From: Neocallimastix lanati (nom. inval.)
Taxonomy: Eukaryota; Neocallimastigomycota; Neocallimastigomycetes; Neocallimastigales; Neocallimastigaceae
NCBI GenBank assembly: GCA_016946835.1
Contig: JACVTC010000167.1
Location: 223,501 to 287,500 of the forward strand
Direction: 5' to 3'
Length of the DNA: 64,000 bases
The notes under the pieces are model-generated. The model saw nothing but the letters and a program-made list of their open reading frames with translations. It made no database searches and was not told the origin of the DNA. The first letter of the stretch is position 1; every line of letters begins with the position of its first letter. Positions 12,769 through 24,431 of this stretch are shown one piece after another. The translations under genes and the position numbers were made by a program.

Positions 12769-13469
12769 AATAATGTGAAAGAAATTAATTAATCCTTTGC
12801 AATCACATCAGTTTAAGATAATGCTAATACAACACTGAAGAATTACCAAATACTAAATAAAAACTATTTTTGTTATATCTTTATTTCATAAAACATTAAA
12901 TAAATAGTAGTAATTATCCTTCCTTTTTTTTTCAGGCTACTGAATAAATTTTAATAATTCTATTGATTTGAGGATGAGCTTTTTTCTGAACATCAAATTA
13001 TGTCATATGAAGAAATTACTTTTTACTGTTTTAAAAAATGATTATATTTTTATTATTTAAATTATATATATAAATATATATATATTTATATAATATATAT
13101 AATTTATTGTTAATATTATTATTAATAATATAAAAAGATAATTTCTTAATAGTTACCTATAAATTGAAATTCTATTATAATCTGTTATAAAATATAGACT
13201 TATTCTAGAAAATCTGAATTATTTATTTTTTAAATAACAATTTATTAATGAAGTATTGAATAAATAACAAAAAATCAACTTTCCTAAAATTTTAATAAAC
13301 AAAATTTATTTATTTATTTATTTATTTGATATTATTGATATTAATATATTATTTAAACAATAAATAAATAAAATATATTTAAAATAAGTATTTCTATTTT
13401 TATGTTTATTTTTTATAAAAAATTTTATATTTAAATTTTTAATTTCAAAATTTATATCCAATTTTCAAA
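11374..13469. other. Intergenic region between SWIB gene and APC11
   Basis: AT-rich with poly-T runs near 12645-12685 and 12740-12767, and TA dinucleotide arrays. Two stretches of higher complexity (about 12420-12620 and 12780-13020) hold no open frame or RNA motif that I recognise. They may include the APC11 promoter. Confidence 0.5.
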
Positions 13470-14165
13470 ATGAAAATTAAATTAAATAGTAAAATTGAGA
13501 AAAAAAAATAATTATATATAATGGCTATTTTTTTTTGTTATATAAATATATTCTAATAATTTAAAATATTTTAAAAAACAATTCTATTTTTTATGAATAT
13601 TTAAAATAAATTTCTTGAATATAGGGTAAAATAATAATCGTTTTTTTTAATGTTTTTACATTATAAATATATATATTATGTTTAAACTAATTATTTATTA
13701 AAAAATACAATTAATAAATAAATAAAAAGCTGGTCAAGTGTAGCTTTATGGAAATGGGCTGTAACTGATGAGGATGATGTTTGCGGTATATGTAGAAATC
13801 AATTTGATAGATGCTGCCCATCCTGTAAAATTCCAGGAGATGATTGTCCATTAGGTAGTAATATGCAGACTTTTTTAAAAAATAAAAAATATATATATTA
13901 TATGTAAATTTAAATAAATTAATAAATAACTTAACATAAAATATTGAATTAATTTATAAACTATAAAGTGTGGGGTCAATGTAGACATTGTTTTCATTTA
14001 CATTGTATGATAAAATGGCTTCAAACTGAATCAAGTAATCAAGCCTGTCCAATGGATAGAAGACCTTGGGTATATTTAACAGGAGATCCTAATACTGCAC
14101 AAAATTCACAAGATCAACAGGAAACTAATACTCAACATCAAGAACAACCATCTGAAGAACAATAA
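13470..14165 (+). CDS. APC11: Anaphase-promoting complex subunit 11 (RING-H2)
   Basis: APC11 is the catalytic RING-H2 subunit of the anaphase-promoting complex. It recruits the E2 that ubiquitinates cyclin B and securin. Exon 2 (13730-13854) encodes [20 protein letters not shown], then the segment [19 protein letters not shown]. Exon 3 (13969-14165) encodes [19 protein letters not shown] and CPMDRRPW. Together these hold the full set of zinc ligands in APC11 spacing. A Gln-rich tail ([15 protein letters not shown]) extends about 28 residues past the usual C-terminus. The likely first exon is ATG AAA ATT AAA TTA AAT A.. at 13470-13488, matching the family's MKVK-type start. However, joining it to exon 2 in frame needs a non-canonical boundary (GT...AA or TA...AG), so the 5' end is provisional. 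Exons 2 and 3 are secure. Confidence 0.88.
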
Positions 14166-14960
14166 TAAAAGTCAAATCACTAAAAAAAAAAACTTTATTT
14201 TTTTTTTTTGAGATAATTAATATCTTACTAAAAATAATATATGAATAATATTAATGTTAAAATTATTATAATTAATTTCTTCATAAATATCTTAATAAGC
14301 ATTGTATATATATCAAAACAAAATAAACAAAATATTATAATTTAAACAAAATTTAATTGATTCATTACTATTTATATAATTTTATTATATATTTTATTTT
14401 TACTTTTTAATTGTATACATTATAAATTATATATTTGTAAATTATTTTATTTTTGCTCTAATTTTAAAAATAAAAATAAATAAAAAAAAAAATTAAAAAA
14501 AAACATATTATATTTATTTATTTATTTTAATGCATTAAAAAACCTTTTTTTTTTTCTCTTGAAAAAGTCTATATGGGGTATTAATTTTAAATAATGCATT
14601 ATGAATGAAATGAATTTTTTTTTTTTTTTTTTTTTTTTTAATTTTTAATTATTAGATATTTAATAATTTTGAAATATATATATATATATATTTTTTTTTT
14701 CTATTTTATAAATTATTAATATATAATAAATAAATTATATAATATTAAATCTATTATATTAAAATAAATTATTTTATATATTTGTAATTGAATATATAAA
14801 ATATTATTCTTATGTATAAATCGTATTCTTATTAACTAATTTATTTTATTAAATTAAGTTATATTTTCTAATTGAATATTCCTTTTTTAATTCTTTTAAC
14901 TTTTTATTTTTAATACTTTATTTTATTTATTTATTTATTTTATTTTTTAATTTAAAAAAT
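14166..14960. other. Intergenic region, AT-rich
   Basis: Contains a poly-T run at 14617-14639 and TA arrays. No coding or RNA signal was recognised. It separates the converging APC11 and coiled-coil loci. Confidence 0.6.
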
Positions 14961-15838
14961 TTAAATGCTTTTAATATCAGTTTGGTTGTTAAGAATTTTT
15001 AATTGACCCTTTAATTCATTTTTCTTTTGATATAAACGTTCATTCTCTTTTTCTACTTCAATAATTTGTTCACAGCTAATGAAGTATAATATATTGAACC
15101 CTTATCACCAATAGCAATTTTTAATTGATCAGCCATCTTCATTCTATTTTGGATTGATTAACTTGTTCAATTAAAATTTATTTGGTTTTATAAGGTGGTC
15201 TTAGCTTGGTTCATAGATTTCTTAAGATTATCTTCGTCATCCGTCATTTTCTTTATACGTTGATGAAGGAATTCATTTTCTTGTTTATAATTATTTAACT
15301 TCTTTTGAGTAGAATTCAAGTGATTTATAATATCAACTATGATCATCTTTCGAGTTAAGGACATAACAATTTCTTCTTCTAATTTAGCGATTTTTGAATC
15401 TTTTGCTTCCAAAGTTTGTTTATACATATTTTGATTTTGATTTTCTTCAAATTTTGATCTTATTTTTCTTCAAGCTCCTTTAACTGAAATATTTTACTGT
15501 TGTAATCAAGTTGGATTTGATCAATATTTGTTTGATATTCTTGAACTAATTCTACAAGATAACGATTTCTTTCCATAATTTGTTGCTGTTGTGATTGAGG
15601 AAGTGGTTGCTGTGGTGGTGGATTTGGTGGAGCTTGATTTCCTGAAGCATTTTTATATGGAAGGGTAAGACTAATTACAGAATATTGTAAGTTTGGTGAA
15701 TTATATGCAGAATTTGGAGGGGAATATGAAACTTTTGGACTACCAAAGTGATTAACTTTAATTTGTTGTTCAACGCCATTATTAAAACTATTAACACTAC
15801 TATGATTACTTAAATTACTTAAATTTCTTGAACGTTTA
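14961..15838 (-). pseudogene. Coiled-coil protein gene fragment with frameshifts
   Basis: Read on the minus strand, an exon starts after an AG acceptor at 15839-15840. It encodes a Ser/Asn/Pro/Gln-rich segment (KRSRNLSNLSNHSS, GSPKVSYSPPNSAYNSPNL, PPNPPPQQPLPQSQQQQ), then heptad-like coiled coil (MERNRYLVELVQEYQTNIDQ, YKQTLEAKDSKIAKLEEEI, FLHQRIKKMTDDEDNLKKSM, CEQIIEVEKENERLYQKKN) and ends at TAA 14961-14963. The frame is broken near 15466, where a single base lost from an A run would explain it, and again between about 15060 and 15190. The upstream half is absent because the retroelement cluster begins within 15 bases. I do not recognise the family. It is probably a host gene decaying or cut by insertion, although sequencing errors in A runs could mimic the frameshifts. 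Confidence 0.6.
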
Positions 15839-15850
15839 CTGTAAAAGGTT

Positions 15851-16602
15851 TGTTATAAAACAGATTACAAATAACTAAATAAACACAAAAATTTTTTTAA
15901 AATAAAGCACAAAAAAAATTTCTTTCCTCTTAAATTTAATCTTTATTAATTGTTGATATTTAGATCTCCTTTGTTATAAACTATATAATAGTCAATAACT
16001 GATATATCGATTTAAATAATAATATTTACACGTATTTATATTTTTTCTTGACTACATTATAATATATTATTCCTATCTAATTTACATATATTACTATTTA
16101 TTTATAAACAAAATATATATTAATAATTTTATTAAATAACAACTATCTAAAAATAAACAATTATTAATTCAATAAACTTTCAATTTATTTACAATAATAA
16201 CTAAATTCAATAAGAGCTCATTTATTATTTATTTATTATATAAATATTATTAATACTAATGTTTATATATTTACAAATCAAAACTATTTTTATAAATTAT
16301 TTAAACTAATTTTAACTATTTAAAACTACTCCAAAATTAATTTTGAAGTATTTTAAACTAACTAAACTAATTAACTAAGTTAAATAAAATAACTAAATTA
16401 AATAAACTAAACTAAATTGACTAACTTAAGTAAATTATTTAGATTTAATTTATTATCCAAAATTATTTATATAATAATTTATCCTTTTGAAGAATTTACA
16501 TAAATTATAATAAATTTTAATAAAATTGAATCATAAATTTATGTATTGTTTTACATTAATTATTATATAATTACTTATTAAAGATTTTATTAAAACTTTA
16601 CA
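15851..16602 (-). repeat. 3' LTR of the deleted G2-family element
   Basis: The minus-strand start TGTAAAG lies next to the PPT and the far end reads TGTTATAAAAC on the plus strand. It is diverged from the G2 LTR. Confidence 0.6.
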
Positions 16603-17108
16603 TTCTCGCCTTTCAAGTTGAGCTCCTGCGAACTGAAAGTTCAATCTCCGAGAAGGAATATCAATTACAAATGGTTGATATTTATGCCTAATGTTTTCTT
16701 TATTAAAATCTTAATCACCATCATCAACCTCATTTGGTCTATTCCTTTTAGATATACGATAATATTCTTGAATTAGTTGTCTATCATTAATTTGATCCTC
16801 ATCGATCCAAGAATCTTCAACAGAATTAAGGCCTTTCCAAGATACGAGGAAACAATTTTTTCCTATATGTCCTCATATCAATAATTATTTCAGGAACCTT
16901 ATTAATGGTATCGATAGTTAACTTAGTATTCTTTCTTTTCCTATTATTTCTATTAGCAAATTCATTTATATAGTACGGTTCCAGTAAAGATACATGAAAA
17001 ATAGGTATCACTATCACTATCACTATCATTACCACTATCATTAATGATTCTAAGATTTCTTCAACGAACGTATTCAGCTTTGCTTTCTGATTCGGAATCA
17101 CATAGGTA
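16603..17108 (-). pseudogene. Fused gag-pol remnant: acidic linker joined to integrase tail/chromodomain-like end
   Basis: Minus-strand reading gives an acidic repeat (DSESESKAEY, NDSGNDSDSDSD) like the G2 protease-RT linker. It passes directly into FHVSLLEPYY, the integrase C-terminal motif, then a basic region (NRKRKNTKLTID) and a chromodomain-like end (FLVSWKGLNSVEDSWIDEDQ) in shifted frames. The RT, RNase H and catalytic integrase are missing. The corresponding points in G2 are more than 2.5 kb apart, so a single large deletion is the simplest explanation. Confidence 0.7.
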
Positions 17109-17580
17109 TTATAAAACAAGCACTAAAATAGATTACAATAACTTTAGGATAAATTTTTGTTTTATTAATTTTTTATTAAAAATCTTCTTTCTTAATATTT
17201 AATAATTAATAATAGTTAATAATAATTACATCGAAAAAAAATCTTCTATTTATACTTTTCCTAAATACATTAATAATATATTATTTTATTTAAATTATAT
17301 ATATTATAATATAAAACTATCCTAATAAAATTTATTAAATAATAAATTTATAAAATATAGCTAAATTTAGAAAAATATAATTATTAATTAAACTAAATTC
17401 TAAATAATTTAAATTAAGGACATTTATTATCTATTTATTATTTTAATATTATAAGTAAAATCTTTATTTATTTTCAATTTAAAAACAATATTAAAAAAGT
17501 CATGATTAAAATTTAAAACTTAATTTTCACAAATTAAATTATTAATTTATGATATACAACTCAAAAGTTCTATGTACTTT
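17109..17580 (-). repeat. 5' LTR (truncated) of the deleted G2-family element
   Basis: Aligns with the reverse complement of about 60350-60802. It retains the sequence around AGTATAAATAGAAGAT, a likely TATA box, seen on the plus strand as ATCTTCTATTTATACTTTTC near 17242. The outer end is replaced by the LTR starting at 17581. Confidence 0.6.
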
Positions 17581-18090
17581 TGTTGGGATTTATTTATTAA
17601 ATTTATTAGTTTATTAGTTTATTTCTTTAATTGATTTTATTTAAAAATTGCATATATTTAAAGAGCTATTTAACAACTTTCTTATACTTTTAATTACAAA
17701 CTAACTTAACATTACTAAACACGACATAACTTAATTTAACACTTAACACTTCTCTTAATTCAGAGAAATGCTTTATTTTTATGTCATTTAGTTATAGTTA
17801 ACTATTTAATTAATTGTTCTTGTGATTAAAATAAACTATTAATAATTATTATTTAAGGAAATATTTAATAACTATATAAATATAAATATAAAATAGTAAG
17901 AATATAATTAAAGCATTGATTTATACTATAAAATTTATTATTATTTATAAATATAATTAATCTATAGAAATCAAGCCACATATTGTTATAAAATCATTAG
18001 ATTTAAATTTGATTTATGACGTTAATTTATGTTTGAATATTAAAAATTATTTTATATTAATTAAGGTTTGAATATTTTTATTTTATATCA
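17581..18090 (-). repeat. 3' LTR of element B
   Basis: Bounded by TG...CA. The purine tract AAGGTGGGACGA on the minus strand lies immediately internal to it. Confidence 0.55.
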
Positions 18091-20600
18091 TTCGTCCCAC
18101 CTTAAGATACAACTCTACCTTAATTGTATTATACTTGGTAATATTTTTAATATGTACTGGTCGTTCTAAGCATGTATGTGTGGTAGGATCCATTAATTGA
18201 ACTGTATTAAATTTCTTTTTAACTACTTGATAAGGTCCAACAAAATAAGGGTCTAATTTATATCTCGAAAAGTTCCTTACTTTAATTAAATCGCCTATTT
18301 TTATTTCATTTTGTTTATTAAAACTTGTTTCTTCTTCTCTTTTAGTTTCCTAATATTTATTATTTTTAATGATATTATTACAAGCATCTATAACCCATTT
18401 ATAGTGGTCTATAAATTTTTCAATTAACTTTTCTTCTTAAGTTCTTTGAACATAAGTGGTAGGTAAGGTTGTGGATAATTCGAATGGTTGTTGATCTTTT
18501 CTACCGTAAACAAGTTCAAAACTGGAATATTTCGTTACTGAACTTTTTGAAGTTCTTAAAGCCCATAAAGCAGAAGGTAAAAGCATATCCCATTCTCTTT
18601 ATTTATTTCCCAGTAGTCTTAGTAATTTTCCGATTTCTCGATTTCTATTTTCTGTTAAGCCGTTAGATTCTGGATGATAAGTAACAGTAAATTTAACATA
18701 TACGTCAAATAGATCTAGGATTTGTTAAATTTTTAGAATATTCCATGATTTTTGGATCTTCTATATACCTTGCTTTTTCCCTCGAAATTTTTAAATTAGA
18801 AATAATTTTGAAATTTTTAATTTTTTTGTCTAAATTAATTTTTGAAATTTTATATTAGAATTTTTTAAATTTTCATTTTTATATAAATTTCTTAATATCT
18901 TTATTTTCTGGTTTCTCATTGTCCTTATTTTCTAAGTCCTTATTCTTTCCCTCCTGAGATGATACTTCCCTTTTATTAGATATTTCTATAGTATTCTTAT
19001 TTTCATTAATATTTTGATTATTTGACTTAATTCTTGAGAGAGCATCTGCATGAGAATTTTTCTTATGCCTCATATTATTAGGCTCTTTATTATTAAATAA
19101 ACCAACTAGAGGTTTATGGTCTGTAAGTGGTTGCGTCTCAAATTTATTCCCAGAAATATAAGATTTAAATTTTTTTTGCATAGAAATATACCGCAGTACC
19201 TTCTAAATCTGTGATACTATAATTTTTTTCGGCTTTTTCTATCGTTCTACTAACAAAATGAACAGGATGTTCAAGTCCATCTTCTTCATTTATTTGTAAT
19301 AATACTCCACCTAACCCATCTTTTGAAGCATCAGTTTTAATTATAAATTGCTCATTATAATCGGGAAAAGCTAAGATAGGAGTCTGAATAATAGAATTTT
19401 TTAATTTATCAAAACTAGATTGTTGTACTTCTGTCCATGTAAATGAAACATTCTTTCTCAAAAGTTTATTTAAGGGAGCGGCTAACATAGCGAAATTATT
19501 TATAAATTTTCTATAATATCCAACAGTACCCAGGAAAGATCGTAATTCATTAATATTGCAAGGTCTAATCCAGTTTTTAACAGCATTAACCTTTATTAGT
19601 AACTATATGACCTAAAACTTCAACTTCTTCTGGGAAAAAGGAACATTTTTCAATATTGATTTTTATTTCATATTTTCTGAATACTTCAAATACCATGTTT
19701 AAATGTTTTAAGTGATATTCTTTTGATTTAGAAAATATTAAAATGTCATCAATAAAAACAAATACACATTTACCCAATAAATCAAAGAGAATCCGATTCA
19801 TTTGAGTAGCTGGAGCACCAGTAAGTCCAAAGGGCATAACATTGTAGACGAAATTACCAAATTTAGTGGTAAAACATGTTAAGCCGATACTATCTTCGTC
19901 CATTCTAATTTGATGATAACCTGAGAAGAGATCCAGAGTTGAGAAAATTTTCGCACCTCCTAGACTGTCAAAAATTTCATCAATATTAGGAAGAGAATAA
20001 GAATCTGGTACTGTTATAGCATTTAGCTTACGGTAGTCAGAACACAATCTCCATTTTCCATTTTTCTTTAGTACTAACACAATAGGAGAAGACCAGGAAG
20101 ATTTAGAGTGCTCAATTAACCCCTGATTAATAAGTTTAATCAACTCTTCCTTAAGTATATCCGACTTAATTTTATTTAATTTATAAAATTTGCTTTTAAA
20201 TGGTTATGCGTTCTTAATAAGTTCAATATGATGAAGATTTAATTTGGAAGGTGTAAGTTCATCAGTTGAAGTAGAAATAACATCAATATATACAACTAAA
20301 ATTTCTATTATTTCATTTCTAACTTTTGGATCTAATTTTGAATAAAACTTAGTAGAATGAATATATTCTAAAGGAAACATTACATCTTTCTCTTTAATGG
20401 AAGATTCATCAGTACTTTTATTTATACGTTCTTTTTTTTCTAAATATGAATCTCCGTTATCTGTCAAAAACATTCCTAATGTATTAATACTTTTATTAGG
20501 TCCAATATATCTAATATAACAGGCAATCATTTCCATATCTTGGTCTTCCACAATAGGAGCAATGATATCAAATTTTTCAACTGAAGTAAAACGACACAAT
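18091..20600 (-). pseudogene. gypsy pol remnant: RT, RNase H and integrase tail with frameshifts
   Basis: On the minus strand: linker (20204-20599); RT (19586-20143) with KKNGKWRLCSDYRKLNAITV, MPFGLTGAPA and the catalytic FVFIDDILIFSK; then a frame change; RNase H (19165-19488) with IKTDASKDGLGGVLLQI, TDHKPLVGLF and the end ADALSRI in another frame (18879-19181). Most of the integrase core is deleted. The integrase C-terminal region (about 18091-18660) resembles the tail of G1 in broken frames. It cannot encode a working polyprotein. Confidence 0.8.
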
Positions 20601-22864
20601 AATCATCTTTTAATTTACTTCATAATAAATATTAAATATAGCTATCTATAATAATTCTACATAAAATAATAAAAACATGTGATTTTATAATATCATTATA
20701 CGCCACATTATACATTTTATTATAATATTGAATAATAATCTATATAATATTTATAAATTATCTAAAATATACTTTGATTTTATATAGTTTAAATTAATTT
20801 TGTTTTCCTTCACTAATTCTCTAATTTTATGATATTTGGTATCTATATGTCTTGATTTTATATTTAATGAATTATTTTTACTATTATAAATAGCAGCTTT
20901 ATTATCAACATTTATTGTAATATTTTTTATGTTAATATTTAATTCATTTAATAAATTTATTATCCATATACACTTTAATGCACACTCATTCAGGCTATAA
21001 TATTCGCTCTGCTATAGACACAGCCATATAATGTTGTAATTTGGAATACCAAGTTATTGGTGTTCCCCCCATTATTATAATAAAGCTTGTTGGTCTGCGA
21101 GTTTCTATGTAACCACCTAAATCTGCATCAACATAAGTTTTTATATTTATATTCCTTTTAAACTTTAATCCATAATTTTTATTTTTTTTTAAATATTTAA
21201 AAATTTTTATTACATTATTCCAATCTTCATAAATTGGATTTTTATTTTTTCTTGAGGCTTTACTTACCACAAATAAAATATCTGGTCGTGTTCCCATAGC
21301 TAAATAGAGTAAACTACCAACAGCCTGCATATATTTTTTAGCATCAAATAATTTATTTTTTAATTTTTTATTTTCCTCAAATTTCATATTATTGCATCCA
21401 TAAAATTTACTTATTTCAAATTTATTTAATATTTTTTCTAAATATAATAATTGAAGCAATATAATTCCATCATGACAATTTATAAATTTAATTCCAATTA
21501 TGAAATCTACATTACCTATATCTGTCATGTCACATTCATTTTTAATTTGTAAATTAATTTTTTCAATTTCTTTTTTATTACCTGCTAATAAAATATCGCA
21601 TAAATAAACTGCTATAATTGAGATAATTTTGTTAAATATATTTAATTTTAAATATATACATGGTTCACTTTTTAATCTTATAAAACCAATTTTAATTAAA
21701 TTGTCATTTAATTTTTCATTCCATATCCTGCCTGCTTGTTTTAATCCATATAGTGCTTTCTTAATTTCCAAAATTTCTTACCTTTTCCATTAATTCCTAT
21801 AGGTATTTCAGTATATATTTCTTCATTTAATTCAGCATTTAAGTATGCTGCTTTAATATCTAATTGAAAAATCTTAAAATTATAATATAATGAAATTGAA
21901 ATTATTATTCTTAATGAGTTTTTTTGCAGTGTTGGTGAGAAGGTTTCTATATAATCAACTAAATATATTTGTGAGAAACCTCTCGCAACAAGTTTCGCCT
22001 TAAATTTTATTACCTTTTCTTATTATTTCTCTTATAAGTAAATATCCATTTCAATGTAATTAAATTCTTACCTGGAGGAATATGATCTCTCTCTTCATAT
22101 ACTATTTTTTCAATTAAATTATTTTTTTCATCTTTTATTGCTTCCAACCACCCTTCTTTATCTTGTCTATTAACAATTTCTTCATATGAATTGGGTGGAG
22201 GAAAGTCATAGTGATTAATGAAAGTTAACAAGCATATTAGTCTATTTTTTTCATTTAGTGAAAATTCATCCTCGCTTTCGTATTCATATTTTCTTTTATT
22301 TGTTATTTGATTTTTATTTATACTCTCATTATTATTTAACATACTTTCATTTTTTTGTTTATTTTCAGAAATATTTACCATTGTTTATATTTAATGAATT
22401 TAACTTCATTATTTTTGTAATTATCAAAAACATTTTTAATTTCATCATATTCAATATTATTATTATTAATATTTATATTATTTGTATTATTTTCGTTATC
22501 ATTTATATCAAAATCGTTATTATTTCTTTTTTCTTTATTTAAAATTTTAATTTCTTCTTTGTTTGCATTTCTTTCATTAGTTCCTTTTAATAATTCATAA
22601 ACTTCATATGTTATTAATGAAATGAAGTCTATATTAATAGCTATTATATTTTCTATGCTGTTTAAAATTAATTCTTTTGCTTTTCATCTTTACTGACAAA
22701 TTCTTTTGTAACGGTAGATTCAAAGTAAGTATTGTACCATCTACTAAAATTAAATTCTTTTCTTTTTCTTTTTTCAAATCATTACCGGAAAAATTTTTAA
22801 ATTTCTTTTCATATACATGAGATATTAAATTTTTGTTTTTTAATAATTGTAACGAATACTAAAA
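20600..22864 (-). pseudogene. Ty1/copia fragment 1 (RT-RNase H, degenerate) with 3' LTR
   Basis: Minus-strand pieces run from 22381 down. An Asn/Lys-rich linker ends in the EGWLEAIKDEKNNLIE motif, which opens the copia RT. RT follows in broken frames (LDIKAAYLNAELNEEIYT region near 21800-21870, then KALYGLKQAGRIWNEKLND). In the catalytic box, YVDD reads YLCDILLAG. RNase H begins YVDADLGGYIETRRPTS and stops within AVSIAERIL (20995). The sequence between about 20600 and 20760 resembles the LTR piece at 39706-39870 and is probably the 3' LTR. The catalytic change and stops mean it is inactive. Element G1 truncates its upstream side. Confidence 0.75.
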
Positions 22865-23096
22865 TGTTATGGTTCATTGGGAAAAACAAAATTTTTTATA
22901 CAGAAAAGATAAAGATTTAAAATATTTATTTACACAATAACAATTTTATAATTTATTTATTTATTTAATTTTTAAAGTAATTACATTATTTATTAAACTA
23001 ATTAAATTTTATTAGCTAAATTATTACTATTCCTAATATTAATATTAATACTATTACTTATATTATTACTAATATTATTACTATTTTTATTTTATT

Positions 23097-23174
<78 letters not shown>

Positions 23175-23930
23175 TTTATTATTTTTATTATTGTTTTGTG
23201 TTATTTTTTTTTTTTAGAAGAAGTTATTTTCTTCAGATATTTATATTCGATTTCATTTTTAAAGTTTAATATCTTGGAAATGAAAAAGAATTTAAGTATT
23301 TAATTAAAAGAATTATTAATTCATTCTTAATTAAATGCTAAATAAAATTATTAATAATAAGTTTAATATAAATTCCATAAAGGAATAAAAAATTATTATT
23401 TAAAAAAAAAAGATATTATAAAGATTTTAATTAAATAATATCTGGAGTAAATAATTAAAAAGTTTTTAATAAAATTTTTAATTAAAAGTTTACAAAAATA
23501 TTAATTTAATTTTATAAAAGATAATAAATTATTTAATGATAATTTATTTTAAGTTTAATAAAAATTAATATTAATTTATAGTGTTATTGAAAGTTAATAA
23601 TAATTAATTTGATAAAAATATAATAAAAATATAAAATAATTTTAATATAGATTCAATAAAGAATTTGTTAATATAAATTTTTGAAGAGTTTATATGTATT
23701 TTAATATTAATTTAATTAAGATTCAGTAATGATTTTATAAAAAATATTTTTATAAAGATTTTAATTAATATTATAATAATTTTAATTAATTTATAATATT
23801 ATATAATAAAATTTTTAATTTAATTCAGGGAAGAATATAATAAAGTTCCATTAGTAAAGAATATAAACTTAATTATGGTTAAGTTATGTCTAAACATAAC
23901 AAAATAAGTAATTTATAGTCATTCTTTACC
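22865..23930 (-). repeat. 3' LTR of G1
   Basis: Begins TGTTATGGTTCATTGGG and ends ATTCTTTACC on the plus strand. It is an almost base-for-base copy of 29249-30320, including a long ATT array at about 23090-23190. Confidence 0.9.
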
Positions 23931-24431
23931 AAGATGCCCCGACGAAGACTCAAGCTATCCTGAAGCTGAGTTATACTTTACTATATTCTTTAAATGAACA
24001 TTTCTGTTTAATTGTACGCCTGAATTAGGATCTGCTAAAGTAACTGTATTAAATTGTTTCTTTATAACCTTCAAGGGACCTACAAAGTAAGGCTCCAACT
24101 TAGTTCTAGATAGATTTCTTACCAGAACCAAATCTCCAGGATTAATGCTTTTTCCTTTGTTCATACTATTTTTCTCTTGTCTACGAATTGCCCAATATTT
24201 GTTGGCATTTTTGACATTTTTGGCAGCTTCTAATGTCCATCTATAATGATTAATAAATTTTTCAAGTATTATTTCATCTGATGTTTTTCCTTTGGTATCT
24301 TTCGTTGGACGAGCTGCAATATCAAAGGGTTGCTGATCTTCACGACCATACACAAGTTCAAAGCTAGAATATTTTGTTACATTGTTTTAAGTAGTACGTA
24401 AAGCCTATAAAGCGGAAGGGAGGATTTCATC
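23931..24431 (-). pseudogene. G1 integrase C-terminal region after premature stops
   Basis: The open stretch 23955-24353 encodes VYGREDQQPFDI, a Lys-rich region and NPGDLVLVRNLSRTKLEPYF, the GPF/Y-type integrase tail. It is separated from the main ORF by three in-frame stops in about 70 bases (24370-24434), at places where Trp or Gln codons are expected. The tail ends without a chromodomain. The PPT (GTCGGGGC region near 23936) lies just downstream. Confidence 0.7.

Larger units (their letters stand above)
15851..17580 (-). mobile_element. Internally deleted Ty3/gypsy element of the G2 family
   Basis: The 3' LTR is about 15851-16602 and the 5' LTR about 17109-17580, cut at its far end by the next element. 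Only about 500 bases of internal sequence remain. The LTR edge facing the internal region begins TGTAAAG on the minus strand, as in G2 (60001). The stretch 17109-17555 aligns by eye with the reverse complement of the G2 LTR. The purine-rich PPT (TTGAAAGGCGAGAA) directly precedes the 3' LTR. The copy has lost nearly all of gag-pol and would depend on other elements. Confidence 0.75.
17581..20600 (-). mobile_element. Decayed Ty3/gypsy element B (related to G1), 5' part missing
   Basis: The 3' LTR (17581-18090, TGTTGGG...TATATCA on the plus strand) is followed by a PPT and by integrase tail, RNase H, RT and a protease-RT linker in order. The upstream part ends at about 20600, where copia sequence begins. 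No 5' LTR was found. Confidence 0.75.
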
